Shown here piece after piece: positions 17,287-26,407 of a DNA stretch of 40,017 nt; the stretch's first letter is position 1; every line of letters starts with the position of its first letter. The stretch is from Flavobacteriales bacterium (lineage in GTDB: Bacteria > Bacteroidota > Bacteroidia > Flavobacteriales > TMED113). Below the pieces are notes generated by a model. The model searched no databases, was not told the origin of the DNA, and saw only the letters and a program-made list of their open reading frames with translations. The stretch covers positions 26,445 through 66,461 of the forward strand of contig PAZG01000003.1 in the NCBI GenBank assembly GCA_002715445.1. The letters are read 5' to 3'. Position numbers and translations under genes: made by a program.

Positions 17287-18631
17287 GGCTCATTAAGAAA
17301 ATAAAAAATCCAATTAACATTATAAGTAAAGTATAGGGTAATATATCCTGCGCTTTTAGTTCAGTAATATACAAAAGAGGTAAAGCCCAAAATGGTTGCA
17401 TCATATTTGTTAATTGGTCCCCATAAACTAATGCCATAATAGATTTTTGAATTGGAATACCTATTTCAGTACTAGCCTGTATTATCATTGGTCCTTGAAT
17501 TGCCCACTGGCCTCCGCCACTTGGTACAAAAATATTTACTATACCAGCGCTGAGCATAGTATATATTGGGAATGTTTTTTCATTAGAAATTTGCACAAAT
17601 AAATCTGACACCATTTCAATTAATCCGCTAGAAGCTAAAACAGCCATTATTCCAAAATATAGTGGAAATTGAATTAATATTCCTGCTGCATTTTTAATTC
17701 CTTCTTTTACAGCTTCAAGGAAAGATATTATTTTACCATGTAAAAGTATCGCTAAGCCAAATAATGTTAGATTAATAAAATTAGGGTCAATAAAAGATAA
17801 AGAGTTAGCTCTAATTCCTTTATTAATGGCAATAACTATGATGAATAAGCCAATAAATTGACCGAAACTTTTATTTAAATCAATTTTTTCTGCGCCAACA
17901 AGCATTTTAGAACTAAATTTTTTTTTCTTTATTTTAGCTGTCAAGTTAATTTCTTTTGTCTTAATTTTTTTACCAACTAAATAAAAAACTCCAGGAATTA
18001 AAATTATTAATATTGAGCAGACTATTATATTCATTGGAGAGAAAATGGTGTAGCTTAAATCTAAATTTTTAGGAATTTCGGATATAAGAGTTTTGTCATA
18101 TATTATATCAGATAAGTGATTTTGTTCAGCAATTTTTAAAGGAGCGGATCCAGATAGTCCGCCATGCCATACCATTAGTCCAGAGTATCCTGCGGCTCCA
18201 ATTAATGGATAATTAATTTTTATTTGTTTCTCACTAGCATGTTCTGCTACTTTTCTTGCTAAAATTGCACCAAATATTAAGCCTAAACCCCAATTTATTA
18301 GACTAACAAAAATTGAAAAAAATGAAACTAATGCTGCGGATTTAGAATTAGAAGAGCAATATTTAGTTATTTTAGATATAATTTGATTTGCAAAATTAGT
18401 TAAACCCAATACATACCCAAGAACAAGCATTAATATCATTTGAGTAGTAAATGTCATTAATTTTGGATTCCATAAGCCTTTTTCCCAGTCTTTTAAAATA
18501 GTATTTAAGCTACTTTCTGTAAATAGTAATGCTAAAATAAATGTAGAAAAAGTTAGTATAATTGCAATTGAAAATGGACTGGGTAAGAACCTTCTAAAGA
18601 TTAGTCCAATACTATTTGTTAATTTTAACAT
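17273..18631 (-). CDS. AtoE-like short-chain fatty acid transporter
   Basis: A 452-residue, highly hydrophobic protein with around a dozen membrane segments. The N-terminus (FRRFLPSPFSIAIILTFSTF) and the internal segments LINWGLGLIFGAILARKVAE, GLMVWHGGLSGSAPLKIAEQ and FVPSGGGQWAIQGPMIIQA match the AtoE/TIGR00366 short-chain fatty acid transporter family. It probably moves acetoacetate, butyrate or similar acids across the inner membrane. It follows the DUF3127 gene by 12 bases and is likely co-transcribed with it and the flavin reductase. Substrate is by family analogy only. Confidence 0.88.
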   Translation of the reverse strand: MLKLTNSIGLIFRRFLPSPFSIAIILTFSTFILALLFTESSLNTILKDWEKGLWNPKLMTFTTQMILMLVLGYVLGLTNFANQIISKITKYCSSNSKSAALVSFFSIFVSLINWGLGLIFGAILARKVAEHASEKQIKINYPLIGAAGYSGLMVWHGGLSGSAPLKIAEQNHLSDIIYDKTLISEIPKNLDLSYTIFSPMNIIVCSILIILIPGVFYLVGKKIKTKEINLTAKIKKKKFSSKMLVGAEKIDLNKSFGQFIGLFIIVIAINKGIRANSLSFIDPNFINLTLFGLAILLHGKIISFLEAVKEGIKNAAGILIQFPLYFGIMAVLASSGLIEMVSDLFVQISNEKTFPIYTMLSAGIVNIFVPSGGGQWAIQGPMIIQASTEIGIPIQKSIMALVYGDQLTNMMQPFWALPLLYITELKAQDILPYTLLIMLIGFFIFLMSLILI

Positions 18632-18643
18632 TAATATTAATTT

Positions 18644-18976
18644 TTAAAACGGTACTTCGTCTTCACTATTATCTATTTCAGAATTATTATTAATTGCTTG
18701 TTTACTTATTTTCCAAGCGTCAATATTGTGATAATATTTTCCATTATATTCTCTTGAAGATAAGTTAAAAAATACTTCAATTTTTTCACCTATTTCAATT
18801 TGATTCAAAATAGCCATTTTTTCTTCTCCAAATAACTGAAAGCATATTTCATTATTAAAAGTATTTTCAGTTTGTAAAATAAAATTTTGTTTTTTCCATC
18901 CCCTACCATCTTTTCTAACACCTGATTCGGGGTTTATTTTTTTTAATAATTTTCCTTGTATACTTAATTGATTCAT
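18644..18976 (-). CDS. DUF3127 domain protein
   Basis: A 110-residue soluble protein. The body (GKLLKKINPESGVRKDGRGW, KQNFILQTENTFNNEICFQL, VFFNLSSREYNGKYYHNIDA, WKIS) matches the DUF3127 family, whose pattern resembles an OB-fold nucleic-acid-binding protein, and the acidic C-terminus (NSEIDNSEDEVPF) recalls the tail of single-stranded DNA-binding proteins. DNA binding is therefore plausible but unproven. Its ATG shares one base with the stop of the flavin reductase gene (TAATG), so the two are probably translationally coupled. Confidence 0.85.
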   Translation of the reverse strand: MNQLSIQGKLLKKINPESGVRKDGRGWKKQNFILQTENTFNNEICFQLFGEEKMAILNQIEIGEKIEVFFNLSSREYNGKYYHNIDAWKISKQAINNNSEIDNSEDEVPF

Positions 18977-19599
18977 TATTTTATTTTTTTCTTAATTTCA
19001 AATAGAGAATTTGGGTCACTTTTTATATACCAATCAAACCCCAATCTTCCTACTAAATTAATTTTTTTAGGGTCAATATTTTTACTTTTATCAAGTATAT
19101 TTTTATCGATATGCATTAGAAGGATTTCAGAAACAATTAAGTTTCCAGCTCCTCCATTTTCACCTAAACTTATAATTTCATTAATTTTACATTCAAATTG
19201 TATTGGTGATTCTTTTACTCTAAATGGTTTAATCAATTCTGACTTTAGATGAGTAAAAGAAGCTTTAACGAATTCGTCTACATCTTTTTCATATTCTAAA
19301 CTAGTTATATTCATTTGATCTACAATATCGTAGGTTACAACATTAATTACAACTTCCTTAACTTCTTTAGCATTCTCAAGAGTATCTTTTGTTGTGTTGT
19401 CCCGAACCCTTCTTGCAGGGGAAAAAATTAGTATGGGTGGGTTACTACTAAATATATTAAAATAACTAAATGGACTTAAGTTAGGGCATCCATTTTTATC
19501 AATTGTACTTGCTAAAGCGATGGGTCTCGGCCCAATACTGCTTAAAAGGTATTGGTGTAATGATTTGGTAGATTCTTTTCTTGGATTAATTGTAATCAT
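18976..19599 (-). CDS. Flavin reductase family protein (FMN-binding split barrel)
   Basis: A 207-residue protein with the flavin reductase-like fold. LLSSIGPRPIALASTIDKNG, NLSPFSYFNIFSSNPPILIF and SPARRVRDNTTKDT are the FMN-binding segments of this family, and VINVVTYDIVDQMNITSLEY follows as expected. Such enzymes bind FMN and reduce flavin or act directly as oxidoreductases with NAD(P)H; the substrate is not evident. It is the first gene of a leftward set with the DUF3127 and fatty acid transporter genes. The 125-base gap to the tRNA-Leu gene holds only A/T-rich sequence on this strand, with no clear promoter. Confidence 0.92.
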   Translation of the reverse strand: MITINPRKESTKSLHQYLLSSIGPRPIALASTIDKNGCPNLSPFSYFNIFSSNPPILIFSPARRVRDNTTKDTLENAKEVKEVVINVVTYDIVDQMNITSLEYEKDVDEFVKASFTHLKSELIKPFRVKESPIQFECKINEIISLGENGGAGNLIVSEILLMHIDKNILDKSKNIDPKKINLVGRLGFDWYIKSDPNSLFEIKKKIK

Positions 19600-19700
19600 A
19601 TAAAATCAATATAAAGTGATTAATATATAAAATTATGTACAATTTATTGATTAAAATAATAATCTATGTTGTTTTATTATTAGAATTTGTTAAATAATTT

Positions 19701-19708
19701 TAGCTTTG
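19701..19708 (+). promoter_or_regulatory. Promoter -7 box for tRNA-Leu and possibly rmuC
   Basis: TAGCTTTG matches TAnnTTTG exactly and ends 16 bases before the tRNA. A start near 19714 would give a short 5' leader. No TTG lies 17-23 bases upstream; the nearest is at 19669-19671, which is too far. Confidence 0.5.
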
Positions 19709-19724
19709 TAAATAGTTTACTAAT

Positions 19725-19806
19725 GCGGATATGGTGGAATTGGTAGACACGCTAGATTTAGGATCTAGTGCCGAAAGGTGTGTGGGTTCGACTCCCTCTA
19801 TCCGCA
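19725..19806 (+). tRNA. tRNA-Leu (anticodon UAG)
   Basis: The acceptor stem GCGGATA pairs with TATCCGC, with discriminator A at 19806. The anticodon arm CTAGA-TTTAGGA-TCTAG gives anticodon TAG, reading CUN leucine codons. The long variable arm (TGCCGAAAGGTGTG) is typical of class II leucine tRNA, and the T-arm holds GGTTCGACTCC. CCA is not encoded. rmuC begins only 20 bases downstream, so the tRNA may be processed from a common transcript. Confidence 0.97.
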
Positions 19807-19826
19807 CTAAAATTGCACTTACTTTT

Positions 19827-20939
19827 ATGCCAGATTTTGTAACCATAACTTTACTTTTTTTGGTTTTAGTATCTTTAGTTATTATTTATATAAAACTGTC
19901 TCAAAAAAACTCCAATCAAGATTCAGCATTGATGATTCAGATGAACGAGCAGTTAAGGAATGAAATTGAAAAAATTCGTGAAACTTTTCATAAATCCTCC
20001 GGTGAACAACGTCGAGAGATACAAGAGCGATTAGATACTATTTCTAAAACAATAAATGTGTTTCAAAAATCATCTAGTGACGATATGCAAAAAAGATTTG
20101 ATGTTACTAGAAAAATCATTGTTGATTTAACTGAAAAACTAAAAGAGATTGAAGGTACTAATAAGCAGGTCTTAAGTTTCGCCCAGCAAATCAAAACACT
20201 TGAAAAAATACTTGGTAATCAAAAACAAAGAGGGATTTTAGGTGAGATACAGTTAGAAAATTTACTTGCTAATGTGCTTCCACCTGAACTTTTCACTATG
20301 CAGTATAAATTTGCTAATGGTGATACTGTTGATGCAGTCATAAGAGTTGGTGATTTTTTAATTCCAGTAGATGCAAAGTTTTCATTAGATAATTATAATA
20401 GGATGATTGAAACAAATGATGAGTTGATAATATCTGATTTGGAGAAAAAATTTAAGGAAGATATTAAAAATAGAATTGATGAAACTTCAAAATATATTAA
20501 ACCATCTGAAAAAACAACTGAGTATGCTTATATGTTTATTCCAGCTGATGGTTTATATCAAGATCTACTTAATAGTAGAGTTGGGTCATTAAAAATCAAT
20601 TCAAAAGATTTAGTTTCTTATGCATATACAAAAAAAGTTATGATAGTATCCCCAATGAGTCTTTTTCCGATGTTACAAATTACTGTTAAAGCTCTTCATA
20701 ATTTTAAAGTAGAAAAATCAATACAAGATATTTTTAGAAATATTGAAAAATTATCATCTCATCTAAATGCTTATGCGGTATATCATAATAAATTAGGTGC
20801 AACTCTAAGTACAACTGTTAATCATTATAACATTGCATCTAAAGAGTTTAAAAAAATCGATAAAGATATTTTAAAAATTAGTGATGGGAATTCAAAAATT
20901 AGTTTTGAAACGGATTTAATTGATAAGCCTAAAGAATAA
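19827..20939 (+). CDS. rmuC: DNA recombination protein RmuC
   Basis: A 370-residue RmuC-family protein. An N-terminal membrane anchor (about residues 3-23) is followed by a long coiled coil (FHKSSGEQRREIQERLDTIS and neighbours), then the RmuC core: ILGNQKQRGILGEIQLENLL, DAVIRVGDFLIPVDAKFSLD, AYMFIPADGLYQDLLNS and VSPMSLFPMLQ. The core resembles the PD-(D/E)xK nuclease fold and the family limits DNA inversions in E. coli. I choose the ATG at 19827 because the longer frame from 19731 is read through the tRNA. The gene ends five bases before the adenosyltransferase gene. Confidence 0.93.
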   Translation: MPDFVTITLLFLVLVSLVIIYIKLSQKNSNQDSALMIQMNEQLRNEIEKIRETFHKSSGEQRREIQERLDTISKTINVFQKSSSDDMQKRFDVTRKIIVDLTEKLKEIEGTNKQVLSFAQQIKTLEKILGNQKQRGILGEIQLENLLANVLPPELFTMQYKFANGDTVDAVIRVGDFLIPVDAKFSLDNYNRMIETNDELIISDLEKKFKEDIKNRIDETSKYIKPSEKTTEYAYMFIPADGLYQDLLNSRVGSLKINSKDLVSYAYTKKVMIVSPMSLFPMLQITVKALHNFKVEKSIQDIFRNIEKLSSHLNAYAVYHNKLGATLSTTVNHYNIASKEFKKIDKDILKISDGNSKISFETDLIDKPKE

Positions 20940-20944
20940 TAATT

Positions 20945-21499
20945 ATGAAAATTTATACAAAAACTGGAGATAAAGGAAAAACGTCAATAATTGGAGAGAA
21001 AGGTGTATTTAAGCATGATATAAGAATTGATGCATATGGAACTGTTGATGAGTTAAATTCATACCTAGGTCTCGTTAGATCTTTCCCTGAAGTGATAGAT
21101 AGTAGTTATGGTTTATTTATTATTGAAATACAAAAAAAATTGTTTCAATTAGGTTCGTATTTAGCTCAAGCTGATTATGATAAAATATCTAATAGTAATT
21201 TGATTATTACAAATAATGATATTTCAATAATTGAAAAGGAAATTGATAAAATGACTAAAGATTTGCCAGTATTGAAATCTTTTGTTTTGAACGGAGGTGA
21301 TATTTTAAGTTCTCATGTTCAAATATCTAGAACCATTTGTAGGCGTGCTGAAAGAAAGTTGACATTTGTAAAAGAAAAATATAATATTAAACCTATATGG
21401 ATAGTTTATTTAAACAGACTATCTGATTTTTTATTTGTTTTAGGTAGATTTTTTTTAAAAAAAAATGGTAAGCCAGAATTCTATTGGAAAGGTTCATAA
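20945..21499 (+). CDS. PduO-type cob(I)alamin adenosyltransferase
   Basis: This 184-residue enzyme moves the adenosyl group of ATP onto cob(I)alamin to make coenzyme B12. The N-terminal ATP loop (MKIYTKTGDKGKTSIIG), the DAYGTVDELNSYLG helix and SRTICRRAERKL near the C-terminal third are the standard PduO/MMAB signatures. Its presence implies that the organism uses adenosylcobalamin, for example for methylmalonyl-CoA mutase, and may take up and salvage corrinoids. It lies five bases after rmuC and is probably on the same transcript. Odd feature: two poly-A-rich stretches near the C-terminus give an unusual run of lysines, but the frame is intact. Confidence 0.95.
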   Translation: MKIYTKTGDKGKTSIIGEKGVFKHDIRIDAYGTVDELNSYLGLVRSFPEVIDSSYGLFIIEIQKKLFQLGSYLAQADYDKISNSNLIITNNDISIIEKEIDKMTKDLPVLKSFVLNGGDILSSHVQISRTICRRAERKLTFVKEKYNIKPIWIVYLNRLSDFLFVLGRFFLKKNGKPEFYWKGS

Positions 21500-21514
21500 G
21501 TTTATCTTAAAAAA

Positions 21515-21545
21515 TTGGAAAAAAGTATAAAAAAACTAATATTTG
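21515..21545 (+). promoter_or_regulatory. Probable promoter of the DUF2795-secA pair
   Basis: TTG at 21515-21517, 20 bases, then AATATTTG at 21538-21545. Spacing fits the Bacteroidota -33/-7 arrangement, with one departure at the first base of the -7 box. Transcription would start near 21551, just before the DUF2795 ATG at 21561. This argues against the upstream TTG at 21543 as a start, since it lies within the -7 box. Confidence 0.5.
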
Positions 21546-21560
21546 CAAAAAACATTGATT

Positions 21561-21785
21561 ATGTCTTATTGGACTCTAGAATTAGCCTCTTATCTTAGCG
21601 ATGCTCCTTTTCCTGCTAACAAAAATGAGTTAATTGATTATGCAATTAGAACTGGGGCCCCATTAGAAGTAATAGAAAACTTGCAATCACTCGAAGATGA
21701 GATAGAGATATATGATAGTATTGAAGATATTTGGCCAGACTATCCATCTGAAGAGGACTTTTTATGGAATGAAGATGAGTATTAA
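21561..21785 (+). CDS. DUF2795 domain protein
   Basis: A 74-residue protein starting MSYWTLELASYLSDAPFPAN and ending in a strongly acidic tail (DFLWNEDEY). The body (ELIDYAIRTGAPLEVIENLQ, IEDIWPDYPSEEDF) matches the small DUF2795 proteins of Bacteroidota; the function is unknown. It lies 15 bases upstream of secA behind a shared promoter, so it is probably expressed with it. A role connected to protein export is possible from position only. Confidence 0.88.
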   Translation: MSYWTLELASYLSDAPFPANKNELIDYAIRTGAPLEVIENLQSLEDEIEIYDSIEDIWPDYPSEEDFLWNEDEY

Positions 21786-21800
21786 TTTTAATCTCTTGAC

Positions 21801-24800
21801 ATGTCTTTTTTAAACTCATTTATAAATTTATTTGGAACAAAATCGGGAAGAGATTTAAAAAAACTATCTCCTCTAGTTTATAAAATAAATGATATATATT
21901 CTAAACTAGAAAATATAAGTAATGATGAATTAAGATTAAAGACTAAAAAGTTCAAACAAATTTTAAATGACGAAATCATTAAAGAAAAAAAGGATCTTGC
22001 TGAATTAAAGGAAATAGTTAAGTCTAAAGATTTTTTATTAAACCCTGACGATTCAGTATATATCAAGATAGATGATACCGAAAAAACTATTTATTCTAAA
22101 CAACAAAATGTATTAGAAAAAATAAAATTAGAAGCTTTTGCAGTCATGAAAGAAACTGCACGAAGATTTAGTATAAACGATCAAATAAAAACGTCATTAA
22201 CTGATTTTGATAAACATTTAGCAGAAAGTAAACAATACATAAATATTTCAGGAAATGACTCTATTTGGATGACTACATGGGAGTCTGGGGGTGTGTCAAA
22301 AAAATGGGATATGCTACACTATGATGTTCAGTTAATTGGAGGAATGGTTTTACATGAAGGAAAAATTGCCGAAATGCAAACTGGAGAAGGGAAGACCTTA
22401 GTAGCAACTCTGCCAATCTATCTCAATGCTTTAACATCTGATGGTGTTCATGTAGTTACTGTTAATGATTATTTAGCAAAAAGAGATTCTGAATGGATGG
22501 GTCCATTATTTGAATTTCATGGACTAAGTGTTGATTGTATTGACAAGTATTCACCGAATTCAAAAGAAAGAAAAAAAGCATACAAGTCTGATATAATTTA
22601 TGGCACAAATAATGAGTTTGGTTTTGATTATTTGCGTGATAATATGGCAATTTCATCTGATGATTTGGTGCAAAGAAAGTTAAATTTTACAATTATTGAT
22701 GAAGTTGATTCTGTATTAATTGATGACGCAAGAACTCCTTTAATAATTTCTGGGGCTGTTAAAAAAAATCAAGATCAAGAATTTCAAAATTTAAAACCAT
22801 ATATAGAAAAAATTGTTAAAGAACAGAGGGGGTTAGTTCAGAATGAACTTATTGATGCTAAAAGATTACTGGGTGAAGAAAACAAAAAAGATGGAGGAGA
22901 AAAATTATTTAGATGCTTTAGGGGATTGCCAAAAAATAAAGCATTAATTAAATTTTTAAGTGAAGATGGAATAAAAACTATTCTCCAAAAAACTGAAAAT
23001 TTTTATCTTAAGGATCAGTCAAGGGAAATGCATATAATAGATGAAAAATTATTTTTCACTATTGATGAGAAAAATAATTCAGTTGATTTAACTGATAAGG
23101 GAATAGATTATTTGTCAAACTTTTCGGATGATAAAGATTTTTTTATTTTACCTGACATAGGATCTAAAATAGCAGAATTAGAATCAATAGAAGATGAATT
23201 GGTTCAAAAAAAGAAAAAAGAAGACCTATTAAGAAATTTTTCAATTAAGAGTGAAAGAATACATACATTAAATCAACTTTTAAAAGCATATACGTTATTT
23301 GAAAAAGATATAGAGTATGTTATTTTAGAAAATAAAGTTAAAATAGTTGACGAACAAACCGGTAGAATTATGGAAGGTCGTCGTTATTCTGATGGTCTTC
23401 ATCAAGCTATTGAATCTAAAGAAAATTGTAAAATAGAATCAGCTACTCAAACTCTTGCATCAATCACTTTACAAAACTTTTTTAGGATGTATAATAAAAT
23501 ATCTGGAATGACTGGAACTGCTGTTACTGAGTCTGGAGAATTTTGGGACATCTATAAACTTGATGTAGTTGAAGTACCAACCAACAAAAAAGTAGTTAGG
23601 AAAGATGCAAACGATTATGTATATAAAACTAATAGAGAAAAATACAATGCTGTAGTTGATGAAATAATAAATTTAAATGAGCAAGACAGACCTGTTTTAG
23701 TAGGTACAACATCTGTTGAAATATCTGAATTAATTAGTAGATATCTAAAAAGGGCTAAAATAAGGCATAATGTTTTAAATGCTAAGTTGCATAAAAGTGA
23801 AGCTGATATTGTTGCTGAGGCTGGGGAAAAAAATGCTGTCACTATAGCAACTAATATGGCAGGAAGAGGAACTGATATAAAGTTAAGTGACGATGTTAAA
23901 AATGCTGGTGGGTTAGCAATAATTGGGACAGAAAGGCATGATTCTCGACGAGTTGATAGACAATTACGAGGCCGTTCTGGCAGGCAAGGAGATCCGGGGT
24001 CCTCTCAGTTTTTTGTTTCTTTAGAAGATAATTTGATGCGATTATTTGGGTCTGATAGAATAGCTAAATTAATGGATAGAATGGGTCATAAAGAAGGTGA
24101 GGTAATTCAACATGGTATGATAAATAGATCGATTGAAAGAGCTCAAAAAAAAGTAGAAGAGAATAATTTTGGAATTCGAAAGAGACTTTTAGAATATGAC
24201 GATGTTATGAATTCACAGCGTTCCGTAATTTATAAACGAAGAAGAAATGCATTAATAGGATTAAAGCTATCTTTAGATATATTAAATTCTTTTGAAGATT
24301 TTTCTTACAATTTATTGGCTCAGTTTCATGCTGATAAAGATTATTCAAATTTCACAAATGACTTTCTTAAGATATTTTCTTTAGAGTGTCCAATTTCACT
24401 TGAAGATTTTAACTCTCAAGATATAAGTTTTTTGCATGAAAAAATTTCAAAATATATTTTTAGTGAATATCAGCAAAGAACAGAAAATATTAAAAATGAG
24501 GCTCTACCAGTATTAAAGTCTATGTATGAAAATGATGAAAATCAGTTTAAAAATATTTTGATTCCTTTTTCAGATGGTTTAAAAAGTACTAACGTGATTT
24601 GTAACCTAGAAAAATGTGTTGCTTCTTCTGGTGAACAGATAATTAAAGATTTTGAACGAAGTATAGTTTTATCAACTATTGATCAGCACTGGAAAGATCA
24701 TCTTAGAGAATTAGATGACTTGAAACAATCTGCTCAAGGTGCTGTATATGAGCAAAAGGATCCTATTTTAATCTATAAGTTAGAATCATTTAAATTATTT

Positions 24801-25040
24801 GAGGAAATGATTAATAAAATTAATTTTCAAATAATTAATTTTTTGTTTAAATCTCGATTACCAATTAGAAAGAGTAACGAAATATCTGAAGCAAAATTAA
24901 GAACTACTCAAATTGGGACAGCTGGCAGAGGAAAAATTATGCAAAATCATAAAAAAAACCCAACTTCTAATAGTTCTGCAAATCAGCCTCAATTATCTAG
25001 AAGGCAAAGGCGAATGCGAGAGAGAGGAAGTAGAAGATGA
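21801..25040 (+). CDS. secA: Preprotein translocase motor subunit SecA
   Basis: SecA is the ATPase that drives signal-peptide-bearing proteins through SecYEG. The 1079-residue protein has Walker A (MQTGEGKT, near 192-199), VTVNDYLAKRDSEWMGP, the DEVD box (300-303), SGMTGTAVTESGEFWDIY, TNMAGRGTDI, the HDSRRVDRQLRGRSGRQGDP block and the DQHWKDHLRELD helical scaffold. It is longer than the E. coli protein (901 residues) because of inserted segments at about 75-110 and 330-450, a feature of Bacteroidota SecA. The basic C-terminus (SRRQRRMRERGSRR) has no CxCxSG zinc motif, so the usual SecB-binding tail is missing. The murF gene converges four bases downstream. Confidence 0.98.
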   Translation: MSFLNSFINLFGTKSGRDLKKLSPLVYKINDIYSKLENISNDELRLKTKKFKQILNDEIIKEKKDLAELKEIVKSKDFLLNPDDSVYIKIDDTEKTIYSKQQNVLEKIKLEAFAVMKETARRFSINDQIKTSLTDFDKHLAESKQYINISGNDSIWMTTWESGGVSKKWDMLHYDVQLIGGMVLHEGKIAEMQTGEGKTLVATLPIYLNALTSDGVHVVTVNDYLAKRDSEWMGPLFEFHGLSVDCIDKYSPNSKERKKAYKSDIIYGTNNEFGFDYLRDNMAISSDDLVQRKLNFTIIDEVDSVLIDDARTPLIISGAVKKNQDQEFQNLKPYIEKIVKEQRGLVQNELIDAKRLLGEENKKDGGEKLFRCFRGLPKNKALIKFLSEDGIKTILQKTENFYLKDQSREMHIIDEKLFFTIDEKNNSVDLTDKGIDYLSNFSDDKDFFILPDIGSKIAELESIEDELVQKKKKEDLLRNFSIKSERIHTLNQLLKAYTLFEKDIEYVILENKVKIVDEQTGRIMEGRRYSDGLHQAIESKENCKIESATQTLASITLQNFFRMYNKISGMTGTAVTESGEFWDIYKLDVVEVPTNKKVVRKDANDYVYKTNREKYNAVVDEIINLNEQDRPVLVGTTSVEISELISRYLKRAKIRHNVLNAKLHKSEADIVAEAGEKNAVTIATNMAGRGTDIKLSDDVKNAGGLAIIGTERHDSRRVDRQLRGRSGRQGDPGSSQFFVSLEDNLMRLFGSDRIAKLMDRMGHKEGEVIQHGMINRSIERAQKKVEENNFGIRKRLLEYDDVMNSQRSVIYKRRRNALIGLKLSLDILNSFEDFSYNLLAQFHADKDYSNFTNDFLKIFSLECPISLEDFNSQDISFLHEKISKYIFSEYQQRTENIKNEALPVLKSMYENDENQFKNILIPFSDGLKSTNVICNLEKCVASSGEQIIKDFERSIVLSTIDQHWKDHLRELDDLKQSAQGAVYEQKDPILIYKLESFKLFEEMINKINFQIINFLFKSRLPIRKSNEISEAKLRTTQIGTAGRGKIMQNHKKNPTSNSSANQPQLSRRQRRMRERGSRR

Positions 25041-25044
25041 GGGG

Positions 25045-26352
25045 TTATAAAATTCTTAATAATTTTTCAAGTTCTAATTTCCTAGACCCTTTAATTAAAA
25101 TCATCTTATTATTAAATTTATTTTCTTTGATATAATTAGAAAAAATTTCTCTTGTTTCAAATTTTAAAAATTCACTTTTAATTTTTGAGAAAATTGATCC
25201 AACTAAAAATATATTTTCAATTGGTAAAGGGCTTTTTTCTAGCATTTTAATTATGCTTTCATGTTCTTTTAATTCATAAAGACCCAGTTCAAGCATATCA
25301 CCTATAATTATAATTTTATTTTTAATATTATAATTATCAATTTCTATAAAATTTTCAATTGCAATCTTCATACTATTTGGGTTAGCATTATAGGCATCTA
25401 GAATAATTTTATTTTTAGTTGTTTTTATGAATTCTGATCTATTTTTAACCCCTATTTTAGGAAGTAACTTTATTATATTATTTCTTTTGATATCAAAGAA
25501 AGTTGCAACTTTAATTGCGCAAATTATGTTAATTAAATTGTATGTTCCTGAAATATTTGTGTTAATTGTCGATTTATTATATTTTATTTTTAGTAGATGT
25601 GATCCAGGGATTAAATCAACATTATTTTCTTTATTAAGATTCTTTCCATAAAAAAAATATTTTTTTTCGTGATTTTCTAGTAATAATTTTGATGCTTTCT
25701 TATTTAAAAGTATGTCATCTTTATTAATGAATATTATTCCTTTGTTTTTTATTAAAAAATCCCATAGTTCTGTTTTTGTTTCTAATATAGTTTCAATGTT
25801 TTTAAAGTCCTTTAAATGTGCTTTGCCAATATTTGTTATTAGTCCGTGAGTTGGTTTGGCAATTTCACATAGTTCTCTTATGTCTCCTTTTTTACTTGCT
25901 CCAAATTCAATTACTGCGATAGTATCTTCTTTTTTTATTTTTAATATTGTTAAGGGAACTCCAATATGATTATTTAAATTACCTTGAGTATATCCGACTT
26001 TGTATTTGTCACTAAGTAGAAGAGCAATAAATTCTTTTGTTGTAGTTTTTCCGTTACTCCCCGTAATTCCAATAATAGGTATATTTAATTGCTCTCTATG
26101 TTTTATAGCTAATAGTTGAAGGTAAGCTAAAGAGTTTTTAACATAAATTAATCTTTCATCTTTCTTTGCTATACTTTCATCATCAGTAATAGCTATTTTA
26201 GCACCTTTATTTAATGCTTCTTTTGCATATATATTTCCATTATAGTTATCTCCTTTAAGGGCGAAAAATATTCCTGTACCATTGACTTTTCTACTATCAA
26301 TAAATATTTTTGGATATTTTAAAAAGAGTGAATACAGTTTATCAATATTCAT
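25045..26352 (-). CDS. murF: UDP-N-acetylmuramoyl-tripeptide--D-alanyl-D-alanine ligase MurF
   Basis: This cytoplasmic ligase adds the D-Ala-D-Ala dipeptide to UDP-MurNAc-tripeptide, the last soluble step of peptidoglycan precursor synthesis. Over 435 residues it shows the N-terminal substrate domain (FIDSRKVNGTGIFFALKGDN), the ATP loop GITGSNGKTTTK (95-106), VIEFGASKKGDIRELCEIA, HGLITNIGKAHL, and ILDAYNANPNSMKIAIE with GDMLELG in the C-terminal domain. It lies downstream of gldJ with a terminator-like hairpin between them, so it may depend on read-through or on a promoter I cannot identify. Confidence 0.97.
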   Translation of the reverse strand: MNIDKLYSLFLKYPKIFIDSRKVNGTGIFFALKGDNYNGNIYAKEALNKGAKIAITDDESIAKKDERLIYVKNSLAYLQLLAIKHREQLNIPIIGITGSNGKTTTKEFIALLLSDKYKVGYTQGNLNNHIGVPLTILKIKKEDTIAVIEFGASKKGDIRELCEIAKPTHGLITNIGKAHLKDFKNIETILETKTELWDFLIKNKGIIFINKDDILLNKKASKLLLENHEKKYFFYGKNLNKENNVDLIPGSHLLKIKYNKSTINTNISGTYNLINIICAIKVATFFDIKRNNIIKLLPKIGVKNRSEFIKTTKNKIILDAYNANPNSMKIAIENFIEIDNYNIKNKIIIIGDMLELGLYELKEHESIIKMLEKSPLPIENIFLVGSIFSKIKSEFLKFETREIFSNYIKENKFNNKMILIKGSRKLELEKLLRIL

Positions 26353-26367
26353 TATTTAATTTTTGTC

Positions 26368-26407
26368 AAAAAAAAACCCTTCTAAATTTAATTAGGAGGG
26401 TTTTTTT
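26368..26407 (-). terminator. Rho-independent terminator between gldJ and murF
   Basis: A stem CCCTTCTAA (26377-26385) pairs with TTAGGAGGG (26392-26400), nine pairs with one G-T wobble and a six-base loop. On the minus strand it is followed by nine U (A-run 26368-26376); seven T on the other side make it symmetrical. It lies just after the gldJ stop and 16 bases before the murF ATG. Confidence 0.85.

Noticed and set aside
19731-19826. N-terminal extension of rmuC reading through the tRNA (MVELVDTLDLGSSAERC...)
   Set aside because: It is the translated body of tRNA-Leu, a well-known false extension; the ATG at 19827 begins the real membrane anchor.
21543-21560. TTG start six codons upstream in the DUF2795 gene
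   Set aside because: It falls within the predicted -7 promoter box; MSYWTLELASYL is the usual family start.
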